Shown here piece after piece: positions 26,646-36,406 of a stretch of 64,000 bases of DNA. Numbering within the stretch: the first letter of the stretch is position 1; the number at the start of each line of letters is the position of its first letter. The stretch is from assembly GCF_040939125.1 (NCBI RefSeq), contig NZ_CP162495.1, forward strand, positions 3,658,001-3,722,000. The letters run 5' to 3'. A model generated the notes under the pieces. The model worked only from the letters and a program-made list of their open reading frames with translations, was not told the DNA's origin and did no database searches. This DNA comes from Clostridium sp. BJN0013. Its GTDB lineage: Bacteria > Bacillota > Clostridia > Clostridiales > Clostridiaceae. Made by a program: the position numbers and the translations under genes.

Positions 26646-28562
26646 ATGCATGATGAAAATTTCCTTAACACCTTGAATAGAGTTGCAGTTATATTCGTAA
26701 AGGGTGGAGGAATCATAACAGTTAGTAAACAATTCATTGAAATGACTGAATATACTTATGATGAACTGCTAAATAGAAATATAGCAGATGTATTTAGAAC
26801 TTTAAAAGTCGGTCCAAATATTAATATTGACAACATTGACGAATATAATAACTATTTTTTGTTTACCAAATCACTTCAAGTTAGATTTGTTAGTATTGAG
26901 GTAGTAAAAGAAAAAAATGAACAAATATATATTTTAACAGAAAAATCAAATTTACGATTTGAGCATAGATTTAGTTTTCTTTCTCAAATATCTTCGGAGA
27001 ATATATATGGAGTAGCAATATATAGCATTCCAGATTATATTTTACTTAAAACTAATCAAATGTACCTTAATTTTCTTGACGCTCCGTATAATACTCCGGA
27101 AAATGCATTGGGTAGATTTATAGGCGAAATTATCAAAGGATGGTCATACAGTGGTGCCGATGCTATATTTAATATAGTTACAAATGGTAAATCAGAACAT
27201 TTAAAAGAGTTTGAACTCCATAAATTTTCAAGGGGTACAACATACTGGGATATTACTTTTATGCCTTTATATGAAAACCAAAATGTTAGATATATTTTAA
27301 TTTTCTGTGATGAAGTAACTGAAAGAGTTCTTTATAGAAGGCAACTGGAAAAAAAGAATAGAGTAATAGAAAAACAAAAAAAACTGCTGGAACTATTTGT
27401 TGAAAATATGGCTGATGGATTGCTTTTATTGGACAAGAATAATAAATTAACTATGCTTAATAAAGCAGCTGAAGATTTATTATACAAGTCAGAGAATATC
27501 ATTAATAATAGAGATAGTTGTACTCAAACTAGATACTACAATCAAGATGGAAATGAGATTGACATAAGTAATTCTCTAGGTTTAAGAATATTAAAAGGTG
27601 AAAAGATAAATGAATTCTTTGTAACAGCAAAAAAGCCTGATAAAACTGTTTATTATAGTATCACTGGAACTCCTATTTATAATGTAAAAGGAAGAATAGA
27701 CTACGCTGCCCTGTGTGTACATAATATTTCAGAAAAAGTTAAATATGGTCAAAAGAAACGTGAAGCACTTGAAAATACTATAAAAATGAAAGACGAATTT
27801 CTCTCAATAATATCACATGAACTTAGGACACCACTTAATGTTATTAGTAGTGCTACTCAAGCAATGAACTCTATTTGTCATGAGGAATTATCGGATAAAG
27901 CTAAAAAGTATATAGGTATGATAAGACAGAATACCTTTAGACAACTAAGATTAGTAAATAACCTTCTTGATATTACCCGTGCTAATGCAGAACATATCAA
28001 GATTAATAAAAAAAATATTGACATTGTATTTCTGACAAAAACCATCATTGATTCTGTACGCAGTTATGCTTCAAATAAACAAATCGAGATAAAACTTACA
28101 TCTTCATTTAAAGAGAAGGTAATAGCAATTGATGATGAAAAATATGAGAGAATACTTTTAAACTTACTTTCTAACTCTATTAAATTCACACCAGAAGGTA
28201 AATTTATTGTTGTAAATTTGTGTTCTATAAAAGGAAATATATGTGTTAAAGTCAAAGATAATGGAATCGGTATACCACCGGATAAAGTAGATATAATCTT
28301 TGAAAGATTTGGACAAGTGGATAGCTCACTATCAAGACAAGCAGAAGGTACAGGTATCGGTTTATCACTGGTGAAAAAGCTGATTGAAGCATTAGGAGGT
28401 AGTATATCTGTTAAAAGTAAAGTTGGTATAGGTAGTACTTTTTCGCTCTTACTTCCCGATGAAAAAATAAATCAGAAATGCAAAGAAAAAGAAATGATAA
28501 ATTTATTAGATAATCATCTTATAGAAAGTATCAATATAGAGTTTTCTGATATTTATTTATAG
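26646..28562 (+). CDS. PAS-domain sensor histidine kinase
   Basis: 638 residues, no membrane helix. The N-terminal half has PAS-like repeats (SKQFIEMTEYTYDELLNRN; FVENMADGLLLLDKNNKLTM with a linked PAC-like segment). The HisKA domain has phospho-acceptor His391 in ISHELRTPLNV. The HATPase domain follows with NLLSNSIKFTPEG (N box), DNGIGIPPDK (G1) and GTGIGLSLVKKL (G2). It is therefore a cytoplasmic hybrid-free kinase. GGGAGG precedes the ATG. No response regulator lies beside it, so it is an orphan kinase; in Clostridium such kinases often feed Spo0A, but that is only an inference here. Confidence 0.9.
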   Translation: MHDENFLNTLNRVAVIFVKGGGIITVSKQFIEMTEYTYDELLNRNIADVFRTLKVGPNINIDNIDEYNNYFLFTKSLQVRFVSIEVVKEKNEQIYILTEKSNLRFEHRFSFLSQISSENIYGVAIYSIPDYILLKTNQMYLNFLDAPYNTPENALGRFIGEIIKGWSYSGADAIFNIVTNGKSEHLKEFELHKFSRGTTYWDITFMPLYENQNVRYILIFCDEVTERVLYRRQLEKKNRVIEKQKKLLELFVENMADGLLLLDKNNKLTMLNKAAEDLLYKSENIINNRDSCTQTRYYNQDGNEIDISNSLGLRILKGEKINEFFVTAKKPDKTVYYSITGTPIYNVKGRIDYAALCVHNISEKVKYGQKKREALENTIKMKDEFLSIISHELRTPLNVISSATQAMNSICHEELSDKAKKYIGMIRQNTFRQLRLVNNLLDITRANAEHIKINKKNIDIVFLTKTIIDSVRSYASNKQIEIKLTSSFKEKVIAIDDEKYERILLNLLSNSIKFTPEGKFIVVNLCSIKGNICVKVKDNGIGIPPDKVDIIFERFGQVDSSLSRQAEGTGIGLSLVKKLIEALGGSISVKSKVGIGSTFSLLLPDEKINQKCKEKEMINLLDNHLIESINIEFSDIYL

Positions 28563-28660
28563 TTATTTACAATCAACTGATTCCTAAGTTTAGATAGAAT
28601 TTGATCATGCGAAATGCTTTTTTCCATATGAATTGAAAATTATAAACAGCCAAAACCAAA

Positions 28661-28700
28661 GAAAGAGGAAGGCAAATTAAATTATCCTCCTCTTTTTATT
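28661..28700 (+). terminator. Rho-independent terminator of the histidine kinase gene
   Basis: AAAGAGGA...TCCTCCTCTTTTTATT, an imperfect G/C-rich stem followed by a T tract, ~100 bp after the kinase stop. Confidence 0.5.
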
Positions 28701-28721
28701 TATCCTATCTTTCTATATCGG

Positions 28722-28882
28722 CAAAGACAGCCCTGCCTCTTTGAGGGTCCGAGAAAGTGCCTCTATATACTGATTGCTACCATGAAATGAACCACACACG
28801 CCAAGTGCAACTTCAACGACTAATTTTAAACTCTACTGGTTCCCAATCAGGAAATTTGAGTGAGTATGCTTTTGCTTCCATA
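28722..28882 (-). pseudogene. Unidentified gene remnant, C-terminal piece
   Basis: Two frames on the minus strand look coding when joined: MEAKAYSLKFPDWEPVEFK and, after a frameshift, SNQYIEALSRTLKEAGLSLPI ending in a stop. I do not recognise the family. The rest of 28563-29160 shows only short plus-strand open stretches (28900-29047, lysine/glutamate-rich) and no intact gene. Confidence 0.3.
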
Positions 28883-29162
28883 AAACAATTTTAGGGGATT
28901 ATATTCAATGCAAGAAATATAAAAAATTGGAAACTCAATTATTAGAGGTACAAGATAAGTTAATAAACACGATTGATGAAAAACTACAAGAGCCATTTGT
29001 GGAATATGGAGATATTATAAATTCACAAATAGCAATTATATACAGATAAATTTATATATGTGCTTTGAAGTCTATTGGAATGATTGAAACTATAAAAAAA
29101 TAAGTAGAATGTTTTTAATAGATACATCTGGTAATACTGTATTATTCAATTTTCAAAGAGCA

Positions 29163-29609
29163 TCACTCATATTTTTTATGATAATTTTTTTCTATACTAT
29201 TAATATAATTGTATGTAAATTCAATTGCTTTTTTAGTAATTTCTTCACAAACATGAGGAGGGTCATCTGATCTAAAGCCTTGGACACGTAAATCCCTGCA
29301 AACTATACTTCCAAAGCTATTTTCAAATTTGCTTGCAAAATTATAACAATAACTCACAATACTTTGATTTCCATACCCAAGTTTTCTTCCAAAGATACCT
29401 ATAAACATAAGAGAACCCTCTACTAATCCACATTGAGCACCAAATTTCCCTGCACCATGCATTCCAATTGCAGAATCTATGACTTGAGAAGTTAAATCTA
29501 TCTTGCATATTTCTGCTAAAGTTTTTAAAACTGTAGTTGCACAATTTATATCATCTTCCCAGTAATACTTATGTACTCTATCATTAATCATGGCTCTGTA
29601 ATTTCCCAT
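29163..29609 (-). CDS. C_GCAxxG_C_C family protein
   Basis: 148 residues. The conserved cysteine pattern is present: NCATTVLKTLAEI near residue 22, GMHGAGKFGAQCGLVEGSLMFIG in the middle, and single cysteines at VCRDLR and HVCEEI. The family is predicted to be a redox or metal-binding protein, often next to transporters or oxidoreductases, with no proven reaction. GGAGGGG precedes the ATG. The NIPSNAP gene lies 102 bp upstream on the same strand. The second frame in the same DNA is a shadow. Confidence 0.85.
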   Translation of the reverse strand: MGNYRAMINDRVHKYYWEDDINCATTVLKTLAEICKIDLTSQVIDSAIGMHGAGKFGAQCGLVEGSLMFIGIFGRKLGYGNQSIVSYCYNFASKFENSFGSIVCRDLRVQGFRSDDPPHVCEEITKKAIEFTYNYINSIEKNYHKKYE

Positions 29610-29711
29610 TACTTCCCCTCCTACCTCAATTACAGTACTGTTGCAAACATAAAAATATTTCTTAATAAGTCTAAATACTTAAATTATAAAGTAATAAAAC
29701 TAATTATAGTT

Positions 29712-30017
29712 TTACTCAAATACTGGACGCATAAAACTTCTTTCAAAACTAATAATGCATCTTGTTTCTTCTGCGTATGCCAATACTGCTTGACATTCCT
29801 TATCTGTATTAATTTCTTTTCGATACTTCTCATATTTAGCGAGATTGGGAAAGCTAAATAAATCATAAGCAATATTATTAGCACCTTCATGTGGCATAAA
29901 ATATCCATGATGAATACCACCCATATGATTTACAAGTTGTATCCACAATTTTGCGTATTTCTCAAATTCATTCAATTTATATGGGTCAATTACATATTTT
30001 AAGTAACTTGTAACCAT
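29712..30017 (-). CDS. NIPSNAP family protein
   Basis: 101 residues forming one ferredoxin-like NIPSNAP domain: LKYVIDPYKLNEFEKYAKLWI, HMGGIHHGYFMPHEGANN, YDLFSFPNLAKYEKYR and the end SFMRPV. The family has dimeric alpha+beta barrel relatives; its biochemical role is unknown in bacteria. GAGGTG precedes the ATG. It lies between the C_GCAxxG_C_C gene and the Lrp-type regulator gene, which is probably its regulator. Confidence 0.85.
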   Translation of the reverse strand: MVTSYLKYVIDPYKLNEFEKYAKLWIQLVNHMGGIHHGYFMPHEGANNIAYDLFSFPNLAKYEKYRKEINTDKECQAVLAYAEETRCIISFERSFMRPVFE

Positions 30018-30085
30018 TATTTCACCTCATTTATTAATAATTTTTTTATTGTACATTTCTTAATTAAAATAATTTCTATATGATA

Positions 30086-30517
30086 TTATTCGATAGAGGA
30101 TAAGATAAAAGTTGTTGATGTCCCTACCATTCCATTTATCTTTAATAGTTCGTCAATATAATCAGTTATATTATGTGGTGAAATACTTCTTACTTTTAGC
30201 ACTATGCACCATTCACCTGCTAACCTATGACATTCTTCTAAAAATGTACCATTAACATTGATCTTCTTAATTTTCTTAATAATATCTTTAATAATTACTG
30301 CATTTATTTTTAAATGTATAAAGACATGTATATTTTGCCCCAACTTATCCCAATCAACTATTGCTTTATATCTTTTAATTACCCCGCAGTCTTCAAGTTT
30401 TTTTACTCTTTGGCGAACAGCAGGTCTGGACAAATTTAGATTTTTGCTTATACTTTCATGTGATTCTCTACCATTATCAATAAGTGCTTTAAGGATTTTT
30501 TTATCTATATCATCCAT
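30086..30517 (-). CDS. Lrp/AsnC family transcriptional regulator
   Basis: 143 residues. The N-terminal winged HTH (DDIDKKILKALIDNGRESH, SISKNLNLSRPAVRQRVKKL) is followed by an AsnC-type ligand domain ending FLEECHRLAGEWCIVLKVR and MVGTSTTFILSS. These proteins sense amino acids or similar effectors and regulate nearby genes. The NIPSNAP gene starts 69 bp downstream on the same strand, so the two may be one unit. Confidence 0.9.
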   Translation of the reverse strand: MDDIDKKILKALIDNGRESHESISKNLNLSRPAVRQRVKKLEDCGVIKRYKAIVDWDKLGQNIHVFIHLKINAVIIKDIIKKIKKINVNGTFLEECHRLAGEWCIVLKVRSISPHNITDYIDELLKINGMVGTSTTFILSSIE

Positions 30518-30539
30518 GAGCTCACGTCCTTTATAATAT

Positions 30540-30727
30540 ATAGTAACATATTTCTTAAATAATATAACTAATAGTAATTAAATAAATCTATTAGTAACTT
30601 ATAGTTATATAAATAAGTATAAATTATTATTACTTATAACATTAAATTTTTATATTTTGTGTTTTATTATTACGATTAGTAAAACAGGATATAATTAACA
30701 AAAAAATTTTATATTAAATATAGAAAG
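30540..30727. other. AT-rich intergenic region, likely promoter of the Lrp-type gene
   Basis: Several overlapping TATAAT-like blocks and an interrupted inverted repeat of TTACTTATA/TATAAGTA type (30590-30640) lie directly upstream of the regulator gene. An autoregulatory Lrp site is possible. Nothing coding is seen. Confidence 0.3.
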
Positions 30728-31724
30728 GGCTGACCTACAGACAACGAATTTACATAAAATTCTATTAAAGTATAATAATCAGTACTACTGCTTATATTTA
30801 AGAATTCAATCATATTTCTAATTGATTATTATTGAATAAATTAATTAAAGTGTAAATATAAATTTATACTTATGATAGTGTTTTATGTCAATATAAATAT
30901 AAAGGAACTAAGATTCATATAATGTAAAAGCAACTTTTAAATAATATTTACTTTTTAAAGAATAATAACATCTTTTAAACCATTTAACACCAGATTTAAA
31001 GTCCCTAAACATTTCTTCTATATCAAATCTCTTTTTATATTCTCTAATTGCAAAGGGCTGTTTTAAATTATTGGTTATGAACCAGATATCATCGGAATCC
31101 TTTGCTCTGTGGACTGCCATGCTACATACATAATTTTTAGATGTTAATTTTATATTGTAAAAGTGTTTTGTCTTTCCTTTTAAAGGAATTATATCTCCTG
31201 GCTTTTTTATATCATTTTTGTAACATATTGATATTTTTAAATTTTTTATACTTCTAATACAATATTTAGATTTTAAAGTCTCATCTATAAACTTAAACAA
31301 ATCAACACTTTTAAATCCTCTGTCTGCTAAAATTGTAACATCAAAATCATAGGGAACTATATTTTATGTATAAAATTAAGTCCCTTGTTTAATATACTTG
31401 AAACGTTTATTTCCATCATCTTCATATAAGAACACCTTATACCACAGGGGAACTGCCCTTTTTCCTATTTTCAAAGAAAATTGTAATATGACAAATTTAT
31501 CTATAATAGTTGTATGATCAAAAATTATATATATTTTTTTGAATGATTTTTATAGTTTTGTAGTAGCCTATATGAAAAAACTCATATATTTTCTCACAAT
31601 TAATAGCTTTGTTACTTAAAAATCTCCTCAATCCTTTAATTTTACTTTCTTCTGTACCTGAAGAATAAGAATCTTTTAGTTCTTGAGATATTTTAGATAA
31701 TATAACTGACTGTGCAACTATTAC
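30728..31724 (-). pseudogene. IS4-type transposase, degenerate copy 1
   Basis: Two separated frames on the minus strand (N-terminal part 31518-31724 and C-terminal part 30908-31300) match the transposase remnant at 36731-37650: SVILSKISQELKD, GTEESKIKGLRRFLS and later VHRAKDSDDIWFITNN, IREYKKRFDIEEMFRDFKSG. Stops and frameshifts lie between them. The terminal repeat motif CTGACCTACAGACA is at ~30730. The 5' end is cut exactly at a guaA-like 15-bp repeat (31725-31739). Confidence 0.75.
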
Positions 31725-31739
31725 TCCCACTCGATAGTA
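31725..31739 (-). other. Putative integration site: last codons of guaA
   Basis: On the minus strand TACTATCGAGTGGGA, continuing AGTAA, reads T-I-E-W-E-stop in the frame of GMP synthase. The same 15 bp occur at 49194-49208 inside a guaA 3' fragment. The 3' end of guaA is a well-known site for integrative elements. The pair brackets 17.5 kb of IS-rich DNA. Confidence 0.6.
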
Positions 31740-31755
31740 CAAAATATTGTTGTGT

Positions 31756-32200
31756 TACTTTGGCTCATTTTTATTATTAAAATTATTTATATTATCGGTT
31801 CTATTTCTCTCTTGGGATTTTTCGGGTACGTTTTTGGAACACTTTTCTGATTCCTTTTCTTCCTATGTCATCCTGCCGAGCGTCTTCAGGTAGGCGACAG
31901 CCAGCTCGTTATAAAAATATGATAATCATTGATATGTATATAACTAATGTGTTAAAAATGTGTTAAATGTACTATTTGTAACAATTCTTGAACTGTATAT
32001 GTCTAAGCATATATAAGAACAAATGTAACTATGGTGTAAAAAAGGTGTAAATTTTATAGAGTAAAAAGTTCCTAATTACTTTAAATATATTTTATAGTTA
32101 AATACTGCAGTCGAAAATAATAACCTGCTTCCTGAAGCTGCTCAGGAGCTAGAAGAATTTGTAAAGAACATAAAACAAAAATATAAGTGCTAGTTTAATT
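31756..32200. other. Gene debris without intact genes
   Basis: A more GC-rich minus-strand stretch (31830-31910) reads NELAVAYLKTLGRMT before a stop and then a basic tail. A plus-strand piece near 32105-32194 reads NNLLPEAAQELEEFVKNIKQ and ends at a stop. Both look like ends of lost genes. I could not assign them. Confidence 0.4.
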
Positions 32201-32220
32201 GTTTAATATGTCCTGTAAAT

Positions 32221-32252
32221 ATAAAGAGGGGAATATCGAAATTCCCCCCTTT
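32221..32252. terminator. Bidirectional terminator-like hairpin
   Basis: AAAGAGGGGAAT, loop ATCGAA, ATTCCCCCTTT. It follows the debris on the plus strand. Confidence 0.55.
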
Positions 32253-32280
32253 ACTACATCTCATTTATTCTATATAATTC

Positions 32281-32309
32281 AAAAACCCCTTAGATATATT
32301 TCTAAGGGA
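32281..32309 (-). terminator. Rho-independent terminator of the cold-shock gene
   Basis: On the minus strand CCCTTAGA and TCTAAGGG form an 8-bp stem followed by GTTTTTGAA, 16 bp after the cold-shock stop codon. Confidence 0.75.
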
Positions 32310-32324
32310 TAAATTATTCACTAA

Positions 32325-32522
32325 TTAAAGAACAGTAATATTTTCTGCTTGTGGTCCTTTTTGTCCATTCACTTTATCAAAGGAAACTTTTTGACCTTCA
32401 TCAAGTGTTTTATAGCCTTCTGAATTTATTTGAGAAAAGTGTACAAAAACATCTTTTCCATCTTCTCCTGTAATAAATCCAAATCCTTTGTTCTCATTAA
32501 ACCATTTAACCGTACCTGTCAT
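32325..32522 (-). CDS. Cold-shock protein (CspA family)
   Basis: 65 residues from the ATG at 32520-32522, which follows GGAGGTACTTATT; an upstream in-frame ATG would add a non-conserved leader. RNP1 (NKGFGFITG) and RNP2 ([10 protein letters not shown]) are both intact and the length is standard. It binds single-stranded nucleic acid and acts as an RNA chaperone. A long untranslated leader of ~200 bp before the next gene is in line with cold-shock control. It is a healthy gene inside a decayed region. Confidence 0.95.
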   Translation of the reverse strand: MTGTVKWFNENKGFGFITGEDGKDVFVHFSQINSEGYKTLDEGQKVSFDKVNGQKGPQAENITVL

Positions 32523-32843
32523 AATAAGTACCTCCAAAATTTTATTTCTTAAACTCTTTGTAATAACCATAATACACTAAATAAAATTTCGATAATAATA
32601 AATATATATATTATTTAAGTACTTATTGAAATATACCTGTGTTTAAATTAATTACGATTCATTTAAGTATTTGCTAAGTATATCACACATTATTAAAGAA
32701 AGCAAATTATTTTTGTTCAGTTATTAGATTCCAATATCTCTAACATTACATTTCTATTTATAGAATGTATATGTCTCTAAAAAAGAAAAAATTCCTCCTT
32801 TTAAAGAGAAATATTTAGTAATTATTTAATGTACTTTTATATT
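32523..32843 (-). other. Leader and promoter region of the cold-shock gene
   Basis: About 320 bp without a gene. It is AT-rich, with the cold-shock ribosome site at its left end. A hairpin-forming block near 32775-32815 (AAAGAAAAAATTCC / CCTTTTAAAG) might end the gene at 32844. Confidence 0.4.
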
Positions 32844-33200
32844 TTAATTAAACTTGCATAATTTATTATCCCATTCAGATATTGCAACATATTCAAGAGA
32901 ATTATCATAGAAAAACCATTTAGATATAGGATGTTTTAACTCGAATGCTTCATTATGTTTTTGAAGTAAATCATTAAATTTATCGTCAGGATGCAGATGA
33001 GGATTATTTTTATTCAGTTTTATACTATATCTATATCGAAAAAAATTACTGCCATCATCATTTTCAAGAAACATTTCAGGATTAGTAGTTAAAAACAATA
33101 CTTTTTTACCCGTAATATTTTCTTTTCCAAATCGCCTTTTTTCTCCTAGTTTTGGAACCAGTTTGCCATGTTTTTCATTTGAGAAATGATAAAGTATCAT
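32844..33200 (-). CDS. Hypothetical protein
   Basis: 118 residues from the ATG at 33198-33200, with GAGGTG 7 nt upstream; the longer frame to 33260 has no site. It begins MILYHFSNEKHGKLVPKLGE, then KKVLFLTTNPEMF and ends HPISKWFFYDNSLEYVAISEW. The start (xLYHFSx...L.P) recalls ADP-ribosyltransferase-like or KptA-like 'DUF' proteins in which a small N-terminal HFS motif begins the fold, but the resemblance is weak. No partner gene lies nearby. Confidence 0.6.
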   Translation of the reverse strand: MILYHFSNEKHGKLVPKLGEKRRFGKENITGKKVLFLTTNPEMFLENDDGSNFFRYRYSIKLNKNNPHLHPDDKFNDLLQKHNEAFELKHPISKWFFYDNSLEYVAISEWDNKLCKFN

Positions 33201-33504
33201 TCTTTTACACCTCGTTTCACTTATAATATTATCACTAATTAGTACATATGTATAATGCAAATAATGTATATTTAATATTATTCTATATAAAGTATAGCAA
33301 AATAAAAAATAAGTTCCGGGGAATTACATGGCTTTACAAGGGTTTTAGATTAGATATAATTAAAATAAAAATGGGGTACAGTTTTATGCATACGGGTATG
33401 GATATGTTTTAAAAATATTCTGAAATAATTGAGTGTAAATAGTCTATATAACAACCTTCTATTTAACATATCGTTTAACCAGATAATCTAAATTCTTCTT
33501 TAAT
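33201..33504. other. Intergenic region with an IS-end-like motif
   Basis: GGGGAATTACATGG at ~33318 recurs as its reverse complement near 40408, and a similar ATTCCATGTAA block occurs at ~36365. These may be ends of a lost IS21-type element. No gene is seen. Confidence 0.3.
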
Positions 33505-34194
33505 TTATTTCTTTGTTTTTGTTGAAACATATAAAATTCCTGCAGCATTTACGCCAGCATAGAAAACTTCTTTCACATCACAAATATTATGAGTCTTGAG
33601 CTGTTCTCTAATCCATTCCTCATCATGATTAGTTGATTTTAAATTATCATACATTATTTTGCCATCGATAATTATATCACTCGTCAAACCAGTATAGTTT
33701 ATTGAAATATTTAAATCACCAGCTGTTATTGGTTGCTTATTTGTTTTAGGAAGTACAGTTAGTTCTCCATCATTTTCTATAACTGCAAATTCTACATCTT
33801 CTATATTAAATATATCTTTTTCTCTTAACTGCATCATTAGTTCATTTATTGCAATTTTCACTTTTTTTAAATTATAATCCAATACTTTCCCATTACTTAT
33901 TAATACTACAGGCTTTCCATCTACTAAAGTTCTAAATTTAAAACTTTTAATACTTAAATAATCTGTAATAACAACTAATATAGTAATAACAATTACTGAA
34001 ATTGTAGCTAAAAATGGTGATTCTTGTGAACCTAATGCTATTCTTACTGCAATAGACCCAAGTGCAACTCCAACTATAAAATCATAAAATGTTATCCTTG
34101 ATATCAATTTTCTTCCAATTATTCTTCCTAAGGTTAATAGAATAATGTAAGTAGAAACACTCCTAAGAATTATTTCTATAATTTTTCTTGTCAT
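33505..34194 (-). CDS. DUF421 (YetF/YcaP-type) membrane protein
   Basis: 229 residues. Three N-terminal membrane helices (IILRSVSTYIILLTLGRIIG, FYDFIVGVALGSIAVRIAL, LATISVIVITILVVITDYL) are followed by the DUF421 cytosolic domain: FRTLVDGKPVVLISNGKV, ELMMQLREKDIFNIEDVEFAVIENDGELTVL. The family is common in spore formers; Bacillus members influence spore resistance or germinant receptors, but no reaction is known. AAGGAG precedes the ATG. Confidence 0.9.
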   Translation of the reverse strand: MTRKIIEIILRSVSTYIILLTLGRIIGRKLISRITFYDFIVGVALGSIAVRIALGSQESPFLATISVIVITILVVITDYLSIKSFKFRTLVDGKPVVLISNGKVLDYNLKKVKIAINELMMQLREKDIFNIEDVEFAVIENDGELTVLPKTNKQPITAGDLNISINYTGLTSDIIIDGKIMYDNLKSTNHDEEWIREQLKTHNICDVKEVFYAGVNAAGILYVSTKTKK

Positions 34195-34360
34195 AATATA
34201 CTCCTTATATTAAATATTTTCATATTTATATATTCACCTCGACCTTAAGAAATATTCATCTCCTATTAGAGATTCTCTTATATAGAGGAAAGACAGCAAT
34301 TCATACAAATATGCAGTCTAGCTCTAACATCAAAACTAAAAAACCTAGTAGGATTTTTCC

Positions 34361-36127
34361 GAGGCCACTGAAAAAGCTTCGCTTTTTTCCTAAAGATTGA
34401 TTTAAGCAGTAAAAAGAGCACGGAGTATTTCATTTCTTTCTGAAATATTTCGTGCTCTTCTCTCATTAATGTGTTACTTAAAGCTTATTGCTCCGTTAGG
34501 AGCTTTATGATTCTCTTGATATTAACAGTGAATATTGTAAGTGCACCTTGCATTTGCATGTTAATTAAGCCCGACGATAATGCCATATCATAGCCGTGCT
34601 GGTGTTTAAGTTCACTGTTCTTAGCTTCAATCATATATCGTTGTCTTGCTCGTTCCTTAAAGTATTCTGTTTCTTGAAAAGCCATTTGATCTTTATGAAT
34701 ATCAGACTTTATAGATACAGAATAGGTCTTGGACTTGCAACCTTCTTTGTAACATCCTTCTCCTCGAGAACAGCATTTGCATTTATTAACATCAAAATAG
34801 TATGTAGTAACTTGATTTTTATTATGATTTTTCTTACCCTGACGGGCTTTTCTTATGGCTATATGACCGGCAGGGCAAATAAACATTCCAGCATCCTTGT
34901 TGAATTGGAATTCTTCCTCTTTCGTACGAGATCCACATGAAATTATTGGATTAAGTTTTGAAATCAACTTGATTTGATTTTCTTTGGCATACTCTAAATT
35001 TCCTTTTTCCGAATAAGCAGTATCACCAATTATCTCATCAACTGTCATGCCTGTGTTTTGACTTTTTTCAATTAACTCTTGAAGTTCTTTACCATCGGAT
35101 TTTTCTCCGGTAGTAATAGTAGCTCCTGTAATTATGCGTTCTTCACTCATTGCAATGTGTGTTTTGTACCCAAAAAATGAAGAATCGGCTGTCTTATGCC
35201 CTACTCGGGCATCTTCATCCTTTGAAAGCGCTAACTGCTCCAGGTCATCTTCGATGGCCTCGTTTAAATAATTGAGTCGTTCTTTAATCTTCTCATATAT
35301 CACAAGCTCAGGTGTAGGTTCAACAACATTGATTAAATCTTGGCAGTATCTTATAATATCTTTAATCTTATCACCTGTAACCTTTTGAGGAAACTTTTCT
35401 TTTATCTCACTGTTAACTGCGTAGATTTCCTTCCTCAAAGACTTTGCCCGTTCCAATAGCACTTCCTGAGCAGACTTCTGGTTATATCTTGCTTTGGTAT
35501 GTGTGGAATCAACTATAAGAGTTCTACTGGCTAAAACTCCCTTAGCAATTGCAATTTCAACTGTTTTCTTGATTAATAAATCAAGCATATTCGTATCTTT
35601 CAAGCGCAGCTTTCTAAATTTTGTTAATGTACTTGGATGAATCAGATCAGCTTCCTCAGGTGCAAGATTCAGAAAGTATTTAAATGACATGTCATAAAGT
35701 GTTCTTTCAACTACGTCTTCATCGGAAAGTTCATAGGTTGTCTTCAATATAAGGTATTTAAACAGCATGATGGGATCCTTGGCACCACGCCCCATGTCAA
35801 CACTGTAATTATTGAGTAGTTCATCGTATATGAATGAGAAATCAACCAAATCATTGAGTTGTCTTAGAAAATGGTCCTTTGGAATAATCAATTCATATAG
35901 TCCTTGATACTTACTCATTACAAATTGTTGCTGCACCTTTATCATATAGTTCATTCCTTCCAATCAATAAATCATTATCTTCTTAGTTATATTATTCGCC
36001 ATGACGTTTCAAAATCCTTTTTGTTTGAACAACTTAACATAAAAGAAATATCATTTATTGGTAAAAAAGGCAAAACCGCCATCACTTTTGTGATGACGGT
36101 CAATATTCTTAGTTTTTCAGTGGCCTC
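34361..36127 (-). mobile_element. IS1182-family insertion sequence, copy A (complete)
   Basis: A 1767-bp element with terminal repeats starting GAGGCCACTGAAAAA at the left and ending TTTTTCAGTGGCCTC at the right. It is flanked by a 9-bp direct repeat, GATTTTTCC. It sits in the loop of a terminator-like hairpin (CCTAGTAGGA / TCCCACTAGG in the flanks). It encodes one intact transposase. A second copy of equal length lies in the opposite orientation at 37992-39758, and a truncated third at 46375-46672. Confidence 0.92.
34485..35963 (-). CDS. IS1182-family transposase (copy A)
   Basis: 492 residues. The N-terminal DUF772-type domain (FLRQLNDLVDFSFIYDELLNN, PIMLFKYLILKTTYELSDEDVVERTLYDMSF) is followed by the DDE catalytic domain: VDSTHTKARYN, DGKELQELIEK, IIGDTAYSEKGNLEYAKE and a cysteine cluster CKCCSRGEGCYKEGC. 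The E residue is in YMIEAKNSELKHQHG. The protein is almost identical to the transposase at 38156-39634, with only a few substitutions (K/E, T/I, T/A), so both copies are recent and probably active. Confidence 0.95.
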   Translation of the reverse strand: MEGMNYMIKVQQQFVMSKYQGLYELIIPKDHFLRQLNDLVDFSFIYDELLNNYSVDMGRGAKDPIMLFKYLILKTTYELSDEDVVERTLYDMSFKYFLNLAPEEADLIHPSTLTKFRKLRLKDTNMLDLLIKKTVEIAIAKGVLASRTLIVDSTHTKARYNQKSAQEVLLERAKSLRKEIYAVNSEIKEKFPQKVTGDKIKDIIRYCQDLINVVEPTPELVIYEKIKERLNYLNEAIEDDLEQLALSKDEDARVGHKTADSSFFGYKTHIAMSEERIITGATITTGEKSDGKELQELIEKSQNTGMTVDEIIGDTAYSEKGNLEYAKENQIKLISKLNPIISCGSRTKEEEFQFNKDAGMFICPAGHIAIRKARQGKKNHNKNQVTTYYFDVNKCKCCSRGEGCYKEGCKSKTYSVSIKSDIHKDQMAFQETEYFKERARQRYMIEAKNSELKHQHGYDMALSSGLINMQMQGALTIFTVNIKRIIKLLTEQ

Positions 36128-36406
36128 GATTTTTCCCACTAGGTTTTTATTATCATACTTTATTTTAAATCCTGCTCATAAGCTTCAACCATTTTCTTAA
36201 GCATATTTCCAGTTATTTTGTTAAGGTTGAACATTTAGGAATGTAGATGCAACGAAAGATCAATTAGAATTAAATACAAATCCTGTTACAGTTCAATAAT
36301 GATGGAATTAGAAAGTATTTCAACATTACAGAATTTAAATACAACACTTGTTAAGGTTCAACGTAATTCCATGTAAGCACTTTTATTTTATTCAAACACA
36401 TTCCAT
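36128..36406. repeat. Inverted-repeat flank with internal duplicated motif
   Basis: The ~100 bp next to copy A (36128-36234) are nearly identical, in reverse, to the flank of copy B (37880-37991). Copy A's side carries an extra ~120 bp bracketed by TGTTAAGGTT(G/C)AAC at 36221 and 36350. The similarity resumes to ~36415. The inverted repeat is therefore longer than the IS itself. Confidence 0.6.

Noticed and set aside
29046-29100. Short stretch reading ALKSIGMIET, like the start of a microcompartment shell protein
   Set aside because: Only ten residues before a stop; too short to support a pseudogene call.
29341-29544. Second open frame inside the C_GCAxxG_C_C gene
   Set aside because: Same strand, different frame; composition is unlike a protein and the overlapping gene has clear conserved motifs.
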